Origin: Kitasatospora cinereorecta
GTDB lineage: Bacteria > Actinomycetota > Actinomycetes > Streptomycetales > Streptomycetaceae
DNA length: 64,000 nucleotides
Direction of reading: 5' to 3'
Assembly: GCF_024172095.1 (NCBI RefSeq)
Contig: NZ_JAMZDX010000004.1
Coordinates: 496,001 to 560,000 of the forward strand
The stretch's first letter is position 1. The number at the start of each line of letters is the position of its first letter. The notes beneath the pieces were generated by a model. That model had not been told where the DNA came from. It did no database searches and saw only the letters and a list, made by a program, of their open reading frames with translations. The translations under genes were made by a program, and so were the position numbers. Shown piece by piece: positions 1 through 9,087 of the stretch.

Positions 1-2
1 TG

Positions 3-2207
3 CGGCGCTATCCCCAGCTCGCGATGGCCCTGCCGTACGCGTTCGGCTCCGTGTCGGTTCCGGTCAGGGCCGGGCAGGAGCGGCTGGGCGCGCTGGCGGT
101 GATCTGGGAGGCGTCACCCGGGCACGAAGGGCTGTCCCGGGCCCAGCTCCGCCACCTTCGGGCCATCGCCAATCGGCTCGGCGCCGTGCTCGCCGACCTC
201 CGGGCCCGCGGGGACGCCTTCGTGTACAACGCCGCGACGGTGCCCATCGAGGTCCCGGCTCCCACCGCCCCGGCGGTACGGGTCGGCCTGTTCGACTGGC
301 GACTCGACACCGGGGCCGTGGGAGCCGACGACGAGCTGTGCGCGATCTTCGGTCTCGCGCCCGGCGCGTTCGACGGGCGGGCCGACACGCTGGCCTCCCG
401 GCTCCACCCCGGCGACCGGGTCTCGCTCCGGGCCACGGCCCGCGCGGCCGTCGCGGACGGCAGGGTGCTCGCCCGTCGACTGCGCATCCGCGCCGACGAC
501 GGGTACCGCACCGTCGAGCTGTGGGGCCGCGTCCCGGACGGACCCGGGGAGGAGGTGCGCAACCACCTGGTCGGCTGTGTGCTGGACGCCGCAGCCGGCG
601 CCGCGGCCGTCACCGCGGTGGAGCGGCTGCGGGACGGACTCTTCTCCGCCGCCCCGGACGGGCGGGTCGGCTACGCCAACCACAGTCTGGAGCAGTTGCT
701 CGGAGCCGGCGCCGGGGAGCTGCTCGGCCGCCGCCTGTGGGAGGTCCTGCCGTGGCTGTCCGATCCGGTCTTCGAGGACCGGCACCGGGCCGCGATGGTC
801 TCGCAGCAGCCGACCACCTTCCTGGTCTGCCGCCCGCCGGACCGCTGGCTCACCTTCTCCCTCCAGCCGGACGCGACCGGCGTGACCGGCCGAGTGGCCC
901 CGGCGGGGCCGCCGGTGGAACCCGGGGAGTCGGCCGTCACGTCGTCCACCTCCCGGCCCGGACCTCCCGCACCCGACCCGCCGACGGCCCAGGCGGCGCC
1001 CGCGCGCCTGGGTTCCATCTACCGCGTGCTGCAGCTGAGCAGTTCGCTGACCGAGGCGGTCACCACCGACGAGGTCTGCAAGGTCGTCGCCGACCAGCTC
1101 CTCCCGGCCTTCGGCGGACAGCACCTGGCCATCTACGTGATCGACGGAGGCCGCCTGCACCTGCTCTTCCGCACCGGCCGTCACGACCGCTTCCTGCACT
1201 GGCTGGAGGGCAAGCCCCTCGACACTCCGCTGCCCGGAACGGAGACGCTGACCTCCGGAGTGCCCCTCTTCGTCGAGTACCCGCAGGATCGTGCCGACTC
1301 CCACCCGGCGCCCTCCGTGGACGGCATCGGCGCCTGGGCCTACCTGCCGCTGATCGCCTCCAACCGTCCGGTCGGCACCTGCATCCTCGGCTTCGACGGG
1401 ATCCACCACCTCACCACCAAGGACCGCGGCATCCTGACCGCGCTCAGCGGTCTGATCGCCCAGGCACTCGAACGCGCCCGGCTCTACGACGCGAAGTCCG
1501 CCCTCGCCCACGGCCTGCAGAACGCGCTCCTGCCGCACCGCCTGCCCGCCCTCCCGGGCATCCGCACCACCGGCCGGTACCTGCCCGGCACCAGTGGGAT
1601 GGACATCGGCGGCGACTGGTACGACGTGATCCCCACCGGCAGCGGCGTGGCCCTGGTCGTCGGGGACGTCGAGGGCCACAGCGTCGCCGCGGCCGGCATC
1701 ATGGGCCAACTGCGCAGCGCCGTACGCGCCTTCGCAACCGTCGGCCACCGCCCCAGTGCCGTGCTGGCCGGCACCAATCGGCTTCTGGTCGACCTCGACC
1801 CCGGGTTGCTCGCCAGCTGCTGCTACGTCCGCGTCGAGCCGGGCACCGACCGGGCCCTCGCCGTCCGCGCCGGGCACTGCCCGCCGCTGTTGCGCCGTCC
1901 GGACGGCACCACGGAGGTGCTGGACCTGGCGGGCGGCCCGCTCCTCGGCGTCGACGGCGCCGCCGGTTACCCGGAGACCCGGCTGGATCTCCCCCGCGGC
2001 TCGATCCTCGCCCTCTACACCGACGGCCTCGTCGAGGCCCGCGGCAGGGACATCGATCTGGGCATCGACGACCTGCGGGCCTCGCTGGCCCACGCCACGG
2101 CCGGAAGCCTCGATGATCTCGCCGACCACCTGCTGCGCAACGCCCTGCACTCCCCGCACCGGTCGGACGACATCGCCCTGCTGCTCACCGAATACCGACC
2201 CGAGTGA
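3..2207 (+). CDS. GAF/PAS/PAS/GAF SpoIIE-type PP2C phosphatase, 5' end cut by window
   Basis: Serine phosphatase of the RsbU/SpoIIE class, which in actinobacteria typically dephosphorylates anti-sigma-factor antagonists. The frame is open to base 3, and the residues before the first ATG (RRYPQLAMALPYAF) match the paralogue at 4097-6187 (ARRYPRVAVAMPYAF). The true start is therefore upstream, and ATG at 24 is internal. Order: end of a GAF-like domain, two PAS-like domains, a GAF domain, then PP2C over the last 230 residues or so. Metal-site motifs are intact: GGDWYDVI, VVGDVEGHS, LYTDGLVE and SDDIALL. There is no membrane segment in the visible part. It runs towards the two phosphatase genes on the other strand and is closely similar to the second of them, so the cluster probably arose by duplication. 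The sensed signal is unknown. Confidence 0.9.
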   Translation, partial: RRYPQLAMALPYAFGSVSVPVRAGQERLGALAVIWEASPGHEGLSRAQLRHLRAIANRLGAVLADLRARGDAFVYNAATVPIEVPAPTAPAVRVGLFDWRLDTGAVGADDELCAIFGLAPGAFDGRADTLASRLHPGDRVSLRATARAAVADGRVLARRLRIRADDGYRTVELWGRVPDGPGEEVRNHLVGCVLDAAAGAAAVTAVERLRDGLFSAAPDGRVGYANHSLEQLLGAGAGELLGRRLWEVLPWLSDPVFEDRHRAAMVSQQPTTFLVCRPPDRWLTFSLQPDATGVTGRVAPAGPPVEPGESAVTSSTSRPGPPAPDPPTAQAAPARLGSIYRVLQLSSSLTEAVTTDEVCKVVADQLLPAFGGQHLAIYVIDGGRLHLLFRTGRHDRFLHWLEGKPLDTPLPGTETLTSGVPLFVEYPQDRADSHPAPSVDGIGAWAYLPLIASNRPVGTCILGFDGIHHLTTKDRGILTALSGLIAQALERARLYDAKSALAHGLQNALLPHRLPALPGIRTTGRYLPGTSGMDIGGDWYDVIPTGSGVALVVGDVEGHSVAAAGIMGQLRSAVRAFATVGHRPSAVLAGTNRLLVDLDPGLLASCCYVRVEPGTDRALAVRAGHCPPLLRRPDGTTEVLDLAGGPLLGVDGAAGYPETRLDLPRGSILALYTDGLVEARGRDIDLGIDDLRASLAHATAGSLDDLADHLLRNALHSPHRSDDIALLLTEYRPE

Positions 2208-2246
2208 GCCTCGGCCGGAGCACCGCACTCGACCGGAGCACCGTGC

Positions 2247-4070
2247 TCACAGCGCCTGCTCAGCCCAGATGATCTTGCAGTCGGGGGTGTAGCGGGTACC
2301 CCAGCGCTCGGCGAACTGGGCCACCAGGAACAGTCCGCGTCCGCCCTCGTCGGTGTCGGCGGCGTACCGCAGGTGCGGGGAGGTGCTGCTGGTGTCCGAG
2401 ACCTCGCAGATCAGCGTGCGGTCCAGGAGGAGGCGCACGCCGATCGGGCCGCCGCCGTACCGGACCGCGTTGGTGATCAGCTCGCTGAGGATCAGCTCCG
2501 TGGTGAAGTCCAGCTCCGCCAGCCCCCACTCGGCGAGCTGCCGGCCGGCCGCGGCCCGGATCCCGGACACGGCGGCCGGGTCCGGCGGGACGTCCCACTG
2601 GGCGATCCGGTCGGGCGCCAGCGCCCGGGTGCGCGCCACGAGGAGGACCACGTCGTCCGTGGAGCTCGCGGGCAGCAGCGCGTCGAGCACCGCGTCGCAG
2701 GTCTCCTCCGGGGTCCGGTCGGTGGCGGCCAGCGTGCCGTGCAGGAGGTCGAGACCGGCGTCGAGGTCCCGGCGCCGGTCCTCGACGAGGCCGTTGGTGT
2801 ACAGGACCAGCCGGCTGCCCTCGGGCACCTGGATCCGCGCGGTCTCGAAGGGCAGGCCGCCGACGCCCAGCGGTGGTCCGGCCGGCAGGTCGAGGAACAC
2901 TGCCGTACCGTCCGGCGCCACCAGCGCGGGCGGGAGGTGGCCGGCCCGGGCCAGCTCGCAGCTCCTCGACACCGGGTCGTAGATCGCGTAGAGGCAGGTG
3001 GCCCCGGTGACCGCCGGGTCGCTGCGCGCGGCGGCTTCGTCCCGGTCCATCCGGTTGACCAGCTCGTCGAGGTGGGCGAGGAGGTCGTCGGGGGGCAGGT
3101 CGAGCATCGAGAAGTTGTGGACGGCCGTCCTGAGCCGGCCCATGGTGGCGGCGGCCTGCACACCGTGCCCGACGATGTCCCCCACGACCAGCGCGATCCG
3201 GGTGCCGGAGAGGGGGATGACATCGAACCAGTCGCCGCCGACACCCGACTGGGCTGGCAGGTAGCGGTAGGCGACGTCGAGGGCGTCCTGCTCGGGCAGC
3301 CCGTGGGGCAGCAGGCTCTGCTGGAGGCTCACGGCCGTGCTGTGGTCGCCGGTGACGGCCGAGACGATCTGCTCCTGGGTGGCGTACTTGGTGTCGAACA
3401 CGCCGCTGTTGCGGCCGAGGCGCAGCACCACGACCCGGTCGGCGACGGCCCGGACGTTGTCCAGGTCGTGGCTGACCATCAGCACGCCGAGCCGCTGGGC
3501 CCGCAGCCGCTCGACCAGTTCCAGGACCAGGGCGGTCGGTCCGACGCCGAGGGCGGCGGTGGGCTCGTCCAGGATCACGACCCGGGGCTCGCCGATCATC
3601 GCGCGCGCGATGGCGACGGTCTGGCGCTGGCCGCCGGAGAGCGATCCGACCGGGATCCGCAGGCTCGGGAGCCGGATGGACAGGTCGCTCAGCAGCCGGC
3701 GGCAGCGCTTCTCCATCTCGATCTCGCGGAGGATCCCGAATCTGCGCAGTTCGCGGCCGAGGAAGACATTGGCGACGGTGTCGAGGTTGTCGCACAGCGA
3801 CAGGTCCTGGTGGACGGTGGCGATGCCGAGGTTCTGGGCGTCGATCGGCCTGCGGAGGTCGACCGGCCGGCCGTCGAACTCGATCACTCCGCCGTCCGCC
3901 GGTGCCACCCCGGAGACGACCTTGACCAGGGTGGACTTGCCGGCCCCGTTGTCGCCGACCAGCGCCACGACCTCGCCCTCGTCGACGGCGAGGTCGACGG
4001 TGCTCAGCGCCTGGACGGCGCCGAACCGCTTGGAGACGCCGCGGGCGGCCAGCAGCGGGGTGTGTGCCAC
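2247..4070 (-). CDS. Fusion: sugar-type ABC ATPase + SpoIIE PP2C domain + HATPase_c
   Basis: A 607-aa protein from GTG at 4070, chosen because AAGGAGA lies 8 nt upstream and the ABC domain begins at once; the frame stays open further upstream without homology. Residues 1-235 are an ABC ATPase of the RbsA/FrcA sugar-importer type: Walker A GDNGAGKST (39-47), signature LSGGQ (144-148), Walker B VVILDEP, H-loop SHD. Residues 250-478 are a SpoIIE-type PP2C domain with GGDWFDVI and VVGDIVGHG. Residues 486-605 are an anti-sigma-like HATPase with N-box ELITNAVRYG. The usual LYTDG metal ligand is Asn here (LYTNG, residue 426). No permease or binding protein adjoins it. It follows the 4097-6187 phosphatase by 26 nt, so the two are probably cotranscribed. 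A role in signalling rather than transport is inferred. Confidence 0.9.
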   Translation of the reverse strand: MAHTPLLAARGVSKRFGAVQALSTVDLAVDEGEVVALVGDNGAGKSTLVKVVSGVAPADGGVIEFDGRPVDLRRPIDAQNLGIATVHQDLSLCDNLDTVANVFLGRELRRFGILREIEMEKRCRRLLSDLSIRLPSLRIPVGSLSGGQRQTVAIARAMIGEPRVVILDEPTAALGVGPTALVLELVERLRAQRLGVLMVSHDLDNVRAVADRVVVLRLGRNSGVFDTKYATQEQIVSAVTGDHSTAVSLQQSLLPHGLPEQDALDVAYRYLPAQSGVGGDWFDVIPLSGTRIALVVGDIVGHGVQAAATMGRLRTAVHNFSMLDLPPDDLLAHLDELVNRMDRDEAAARSDPAVTGATCLYAIYDPVSRSCELARAGHLPPALVAPDGTAVFLDLPAGPPLGVGGLPFETARIQVPEGSRLVLYTNGLVEDRRRDLDAGLDLLHGTLAATDRTPEETCDAVLDALLPASSTDDVVLLVARTRALAPDRIAQWDVPPDPAAVSGIRAAAGRQLAEWGLAELDFTTELILSELITNAVRYGGGPIGVRLLLDRTLICEVSDTSSTSPHLRYAADTDEGGRGLFLVAQFAERWGTRYTPDCKIIWAEQAL

Positions 4071-4096
4071 GGAATCCGTCTCCTTCCCCTCGCCGT

Positions 4097-6187
4097 TCAC
4101 CGGGGGACGGACCGGACGAGCAGCAGCGCGATGTCGTCGGTGCGCTGCTCCGCCTGTCCGGCCCGGCCGATGAGCGCGTCGGCCAGCTTCTCGAGCGGTT
4201 CGCCGCCGTGGCGGGCGAGCGTGGCGGTGAGGTCGGCCAGCGCCCGGTCGGGGTCCATGCCGGGCGTGTCGACGAGGCCGTCGGTGTACAGGACCAGGAT
4301 GGTGCCGATCGGAAGGCCGATGCGGACCTGCGGGTACTCGGCGGCGGGGTCCACGTTCAGCACCATGCCGATCTGCGGCTCCACCGCCTCCGCCCGGCCG
4401 TCCGGCCGGTACAGCAGGGGTACGGGGTGGCCCGCGTTGGCCAGCCGGGCCTCCCGGCGCGCGAGGTCGACCAGCAGGTAGGCACCGCTGGCCAGCAGGG
4501 TCGTGTCCAGGTCCGCCAGCAGGCGGTTGGTACGGCTGAGCACGGTGCCCGGATCGGCGTCGGCCGCGGCGAAGGCACGGACCGCGGTGCGGATCTGTCC
4601 CATCAGCGCGGCGGCGTTGACGTTGTGCCCCTGGACGTCGCCGATGACGACGGCCACGCTGTCCGGCCCGACCCGGATGAGGTCGTAGAAGTCGCCTCCG
4701 ACGTCCATGTCCGCGGTGGCCGGGAGGTAGCGTGCGCAGACCTCCAGGCCCGGGACGGCGGGCAGCCCCCGGGGCAGCAGGCTCTCCTGGAGACCGTGGG
4801 CGAGGACAAGCTTGGTGTCGTACAGCCGGGCCCGGTCCAGGGCCTGCGCGATCAGACCGCCGAGCGAGGTGAGGACGGCCCGTTCCTCCACGTCGAAGCG
4901 GTGCGGCTCGGCGAACGCCAGCACGCAGGTTCCGATCAGCCTGCGGGAGGTCACCAGCGGCAGGTACGCCCAGGCCGCCATCCCGTCCTGCGTCTCGTGG
5001 CGGTCCGGGTAGAGCCGCTCCAACTCCGTACGGTTCTCGAAGAACGCCGGCACGGGACTGGTCGACGCCTGGACTCCCGGGGTCGACTCGGTCAGCGGGG
5101 TGCCGTCGAACTGGTCGACCAGACCGGCCGGATAGCCGCGGTGCCCGACGATGCGCAGCCGGCCGCCCTCGGCCAGCAGGACCGCGACGGCCTGGCCGCC
5201 GAAGGCCGGCACGATCTGCTCGGAGACCATGCCCACCACGTCCTGCACGCTGATCGCCTCGGTCAGCGCGCCGGCGAGGTGGAGGAGGTGGTAGAGCGCC
5301 CCGGGCCGGGTGTGCACCGCCCGCGCGGTGGGTGCCTCGGTACGCCGGTCGGCCCCACCGTGCCGACCGTCGGAGACGGCGACGATCCGCACGGTGAGTC
5401 CGGATCCGTCCGGGAAGAGCTGGAACGACAGCCACCGGTCCGGCGGCCGCAGTGCCACGAACGAGGTCGACTGCCCGCTGATCACCGCCGAGCGGTGGTG
5501 GTACTCGTACACCGGATCGCGCAGCCACGGCAGCACCGCCCACGGCCGTCGGCCCAGCAGCTGCTCGACCGGCTCGCCCAGCAGCTCGGCGGCGGCCGGT
5601 GTGACGGCGGCCAGCCGGCCGTCCAGGTCCATGGCGCAGACGCCCTCCGGCAGCCGCGCCACCATCGAGCCGATCGGGTCGACGGAACGGTTCTCCGCCA
5701 CTGCGGGGCGTGCGCCCGCTCGGATCGGCCGGCCCGCCCCGGCCGCCTCCGCCACCACTTCGGCCAGGCCCCGGGCGAGCGCGTCGAGCCCGGCGCGCTC
5801 ACCGGACGACAGCTCGGGCGAGTGCCCGGCGGGCCAGATCACGAACACGGACCCGTACGTGACCTGCTTCGCGACGAGCGGTACGGCCGCGAGGCAGAAC
5901 GCGTACGGCATCGCGACCGCCACCCGCGGGTACCGGCGCGCCATCTCCTCCGCGCCGCCCACCCAGACGACCCGGCCGCTGCGCACGGCGTCGACCACCG
6001 GGATCGGCGCGGTCATGCCGACGTGCCGCCACGGCCTGGTGAACTGCCGGGCGGCTCCGAGCGTCATGACCAGCTGGAGCAGCTGCCCGTCGTCCGACAG
6101 CAGGTAGACGCCGCCGAGCTGCGCGTCGAGCCGGTCCGGCACCGCCCGCAGGATCTGCGCCACCGCCTCGAGCCCGCGCTCCGTCAT
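4097..6187 (-). CDS. GAF/PAS/GAF SpoIIE-type PP2C phosphatase
   Basis: A 696-aa soluble regulatory phosphatase of the RsbU/SpoIIE class. Order: N-terminal GAF-like domain (about 1-150), PAS-like domain (about 180-285, with LLGRRPWAVLPWLRDPVYEYHH), GAF domain (about 300-460), and PP2C (about 465-696). Metal-site motifs are present: GGDFYDLI, VIGDVQGHN, LYTDGLVD and TDDIALLL. ATG at 6187 gives a full-length N-terminus. The PAS and GAF sequences are closely similar to the gene at 3-2207, with the same domain order, so the two are paralogues. It is the first gene of a probable two-gene operon with the ABC-PP2C-HATPase fusion. The partner anti-sigma antagonist is not encoded nearby. Confidence 0.92.
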   Translation of the reverse strand: MTERGLEAVAQILRAVPDRLDAQLGGVYLLSDDGQLLQLVMTLGAARQFTRPWRHVGMTAPIPVVDAVRSGRVVWVGGAEEMARRYPRVAVAMPYAFCLAAVPLVAKQVTYGSVFVIWPAGHSPELSSGERAGLDALARGLAEVVAEAAGAGRPIRAGARPAVAENRSVDPIGSMVARLPEGVCAMDLDGRLAAVTPAAAELLGEPVEQLLGRRPWAVLPWLRDPVYEYHHRSAVISGQSTSFVALRPPDRWLSFQLFPDGSGLTVRIVAVSDGRHGGADRRTEAPTARAVHTRPGALYHLLHLAGALTEAISVQDVVGMVSEQIVPAFGGQAVAVLLAEGGRLRIVGHRGYPAGLVDQFDGTPLTESTPGVQASTSPVPAFFENRTELERLYPDRHETQDGMAAWAYLPLVTSRRLIGTCVLAFAEPHRFDVEERAVLTSLGGLIAQALDRARLYDTKLVLAHGLQESLLPRGLPAVPGLEVCARYLPATADMDVGGDFYDLIRVGPDSVAVVIGDVQGHNVNAAALMGQIRTAVRAFAAADADPGTVLSRTNRLLADLDTTLLASGAYLLVDLARREARLANAGHPVPLLYRPDGRAEAVEPQIGMVLNVDPAAEYPQVRIGLPIGTILVLYTDGLVDTPGMDPDRALADLTATLARHGGEPLEKLADALIGRAGQAEQRTDDIALLLVRSVPR

Positions 6188-6420
6188 CGCACCGCCCCGT
6201 CAGCGGGCAGCGACCACCCGTGCCACGACATGCCCATCACAAGAACCTCATTCGAGCCGACGAGAACCCGCAGCCTCCCTCCCATACTGGCCCGACGGGC
6301 ACCATCCGTCCCCTCGCCCGCCTCCCGCCCACGATCAGGTCGCCCCATCGGTTGTTCGGCGATGTCGAACACGGCACTAGGCTCGGGGACGTCGATCGAT
6401 CATGGAGAGGGCTACGACAC

Positions 6421-7332
6421 GTGGGCAAGTGGCAGCGGGCACTGGACGCGGCCGGGATCAACGACCCCGGCCTCCGCGACGACTACAGCCGGCAGCACCG
6501 GCAGGTGGCGCAGTACAAGCGCGAGGCCGTCCTTGCGGCACAGATCCTCCTGCCGACCCGGCTCGTGCCCCACATGATCGCGGCCACCGCCTACATGCAC
6601 CGCACCGACACCCTCCTCGACAGCGGTCCCCTCGACGACCGGAAGGCAGCGTACGCACGCTGGGAGCAGGAGGTGCGCGACAGCCTCGCCACCGGTACGA
6701 CCGGCAATCCCGAGCTGCGCCCCCTGCTGAACACCATCGCCGCGCACCCCGCTCTGCGCGACCGTGCACTGGACTACCTCGCCGGGGCCGTCGCCGACCT
6801 CGACTTCGCCGGATTCGTCGCCGAGGCCGACTACCAGCGCTACCTGGACACCTACTCGCTCCCCGCGTTCATGGTCGTCGCCACCCTGCTCGGCCCGGAC
6901 GGCGACCAGACCGCCTACCGGGCCGCCTGTCGCACCTTCATCGACGCCAGCCAGCGGCTCGACTTCGTCAGCGACCTCGCCGAGGACCTGGTCGACGGCC
7001 GCCTGACCATCCCCGAGCAGACCCTCGACCGGCACGGGGTCACCCGCACCGATCTGGAGCAGGCCCGCAACCTTCCCGCCGTCCGGTCGATGATCGCCGA
7101 CCAGCTCGACCAGGTCGACCGCACCCTCGCCGAAGCCCGCGCCGTGGTCGGGCTCGTCCCACCCGCCCACCGGCCCATGGTCCGCTGCATGATCGGCCTC
7201 GACGGACTGACCAGCTCGGCCGCCCGTGCGGACATCCCCGCCCTGCTGCGCCGCTCGGCCGGCCCGGCCAAGGTCGCCGCGCTCCGCCTGCTGGGACGCG
7301 AGTACCTCCGGGCACGCCGGGTGAATCGCTGA
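6421..7332 (+). CDS. Squalene/phytoene synthase family protein
   Basis: A 303-aa head-to-head prenyl synthase-like protein; family members condense two prenyl diphosphates. GTG at 6421 is chosen because GGAGAGG (6404-6410) sits 10 nt upstream, and the family homology begins here rather than at the earlier in-frame ATG. Two Asp-rich sites typical of the family are visible: DTLLD (63-67) and DLAEDLVDG (185-193) followed by RLTIP. The fold is all-helical and has no signal peptide. No isoprenoid genes (prenyl diphosphate synthase, cyclase, desaturase) adjoin it, so the product cannot be named. The first Asp motif is DxxxD without the common doubled Asp, so activity on an unusual substrate or reduced activity is possible. 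Confidence 0.8.
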   Translation: MGKWQRALDAAGINDPGLRDDYSRQHRQVAQYKREAVLAAQILLPTRLVPHMIAATAYMHRTDTLLDSGPLDDRKAAYARWEQEVRDSLATGTTGNPELRPLLNTIAAHPALRDRALDYLAGAVADLDFAGFVAEADYQRYLDTYSLPAFMVVATLLGPDGDQTAYRAACRTFIDASQRLDFVSDLAEDLVDGRLTIPEQTLDRHGVTRTDLEQARNLPAVRSMIADQLDQVDRTLAEARAVVGLVPPAHRPMVRCMIGLDGLTSSAARADIPALLRRSAGPAKVAALRLLGREYLRARRVNR

Positions 7333-7364
7333 GCACCGCCCGGCGAAGCCGACCCAAGGCCTCG

Positions 7365-7649
7365 TTACCCGGCAGCCACCACCTGACCGGCCGTGACCTG
7401 GGGAGGGTTGGGCAGCAGTTCAGCGAGGTTGTCCCGCACGAACTCCGCTGCTCGGCGGATCGATTCCTCGGCCCCGGCCTCGTCCCGGAAGACGCTGGTG
7501 GAGACCATCACCCCCGCCCCGGCGTCGACCCAGTAATAGGCCACGAATCCGGGAACCCGGCTGAGCAGGGGCACGAATCCCTCGCTCACTCGCCGTCCTG
7601 CCTCCGCGGGATCGGTCACCCCGTCGTACCGCCGCACCACCGCATACAT
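7365..7649 (-). CDS. Small dimeric alpha/beta-barrel (ABM-like) protein
   Basis: A 94-aa protein starting MYAVVRRYDGV, preceded by GAGGAG with 6 nt to the ATG. Length and pattern fit the dimeric alpha/beta-barrel family that includes antibiotic-biosynthesis monooxygenase-like proteins. These are small cytoplasmic proteins, some of which oxidise phenolic or heme substrates, but no catalytic residue can be assigned here. It lies tail to tail with the squalene/phytoene synthase-like gene and 127 nt downstream of neither partner in an obvious operon. Function is unknown. Confidence 0.72.
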   Translation of the reverse strand: MYAVVRRYDGVTDPAEAGRRVSEGFVPLLSRVPGFVAYYWVDAGAGVMVSTSVFRDEAGAEESIRRAAEFVRDNLAELLPNPPQVTAGQVVAAG

Positions 7650-7776
7650 GCTGGTCTCCTCACGGGTCCCGGGTCATCGCGTGCGGGACGACATACCCGC
7701 CGCCGGAGTCCTCCGCTCGCGGGGCATCCGGAAGACACTCGGACAGCCGCACGGACCGGGACGGGCCGGAGCCCGG

Positions 7777-9087
7777 TCACCCACCTTCGGCGGCGGCCAC
7801 CGGCGACTGCGGCATCTCCTTCAGTCGGCTGACGGGAGAGACGACCAGCCCGAGGACCACGACGGCGGACCCTGCCGCCGCCACGACCAGCGCGCCGTGG
7901 GCCCCGAGCCGCCCGGCGAGCAGACCGGCCGAGAGTCCGCCGAGCGCGCCGCCACCGAACAGGAGGGTTCGGAACGCCGCCGTCATCCGGCCCATCATCG
8001 ACTGCGGGGTCAGGGTCTGGCGGAGGCTGACGATGACGACGCCGGCCACTCCCAGGCCGAGGTAGGTGGTGAAGAACGACAGGACGAACAGCACGAGCAT
8101 CAGCGGCCGCGGCCCGATGGCCGGCACCAGCAGGGTCGGGCCGAGGAGCAGGGCCGACTGGGCGACCAGGTAGACCCGGCCGATCGGGAAGCGGGCGATG
8201 ACCCCGCGGGAGACCAGCGAGCCGATCAGTCCGCCGACCGAGGCCGTCGCGAGGACGGCCCCGAGGGTGGACGAGCCCAGGTGGAGATCGTTCGTACCGT
8301 AGAGCAGGAACATGGTCCAGATCGCGACCATCGAGAAGTTGCAGCAGAAACCGACGAGCGCGAGCGCCCGCAGGATCCCGCTGCCCAGGACCCATCCGAG
8401 CCCGTCCCGGAGCTCGCGCAGCAGGTGCCGCTCGGCCGTCGGCTCCGGGCGGGGTTCGCGGGTACGGATCAGCAGCAGCGAGAGCAGGGACACCGCGTAC
8501 GAGCAGGCGTCCACGACCAGCGCGACCGGTGCGGTGAGTGCCGAGACCAGGAGACCCGCGAGCCCCGGCCCGGCCACCTCGGCGGCGGAGGAGGAGCTCC
8601 CCATCCTGGCGCTCGCCTCGACGTAGTGCTCGGGCCTGCGGACCAGCGTCGGCACGTACGACATCCAGCTGACGTCGAACACCACCGAGGCGATGCCCAC
8701 GGCACAGGCGATCACCAGCAGGAGTGTCAGATCGAGGGCGTGCCACCAGTACATCACCGGGACCAGCGCGATCAGGACCAGCCGGACGAGGTTGGCGCCG
8801 AGCATCACCGGTCGGCGGCGTGCCCGGTCGGTCCACACGCCGATCAGCAGGGCGAGCCCCAGGTACGGGACCAGTTGCAGGAAGCGAAGCAGCCCGACCT
8901 GCTCGTCGGTGGCGCCGAACGCGTTGATCGCGGTCAGCGGGAGGGCGAGGTTGGTGACCTGGGTACCGAGCAGCGACACCGTCTCGCCGAACCAGAACGT
9001 GAGGAAGTCGCCGTTGCGCCAGAGGCTGTCCCTGCGCCCGGAGGTGCTCGGCGCGTCGATGGCGGCCCCGGCCGCCGTCCGGCTCAC
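7777..9087 (-). CDS. MFS exporter (EntS-like, MFS_3 type)
   Basis: A 436-aa major facilitator with about 12 predicted membrane helices. It opens SLWRNGDFLTFWFGETVSLLGTQVTNLALPL, a pattern seen in exporters of the EntS/MFS_3 group; the loop WTDRARRRPVMLGANL matches the conserved cytoplasmic 2-3 loop. GTG at 9087 is chosen because its GTGA overlaps the TGA of the upstream aminotransferase-fold gene, so the two are translationally coupled. The frame remains open further upstream, but that stretch is antisense-like and lacks homology. Export of a small metabolite linked to the coupled PLP enzyme is inferred. The substrate is unknown. Confidence 0.87.
   Translation of the reverse strand: MSRTAAGAAIDAPSTSGRRDSLWRNGDFLTFWFGETVSLLGTQVTNLALPLTAINAFGATDEQVGLLRFLQLVPYLGLALLIGVWTDRARRRPVMLGANLVRLVLIALVPVMYWWHALDLTLLLVIACAVGIASVVFDVSWMSYVPTLVRRPEHYVEASARMGSSSSAAEVAGPGLAGLLVSALTAPVALVVDACSYAVSLLSLLLIRTREPRPEPTAERHLLRELRDGLGWVLGSGILRALALVGFCCNFSMVAIWTMFLLYGTNDLHLGSSTLGAVLATASVGGLIGSLVSRGVIARFPIGRVYLVAQSALLLGPTLLVPAIGPRPLMLVLFVLSFFTTYLGLGVAGVVIVSLRQTLTPQSMMGRMTAAFRTLLFGGGALGGLSAGLLAGRLGAHGALVVAAAGSAVVVLGLVVSPVSRLKEMPQSPVAAAEGG

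Noticed and set aside
114..2228. Long minus-strand open frame opposite the first phosphatase gene
   Set aside because: High-GC antisense shadow: biased composition, no recognisable motif, and the opposite strand codes a clear phosphatase. The same applies to other long antisense frames across the window.
2236..2248. GAGCAC/GTGCTC hairpin between convergent phosphatase genes
   Set aside because: One-base loop at full length and only 5 bp otherwise; too weak for a confident terminator call.
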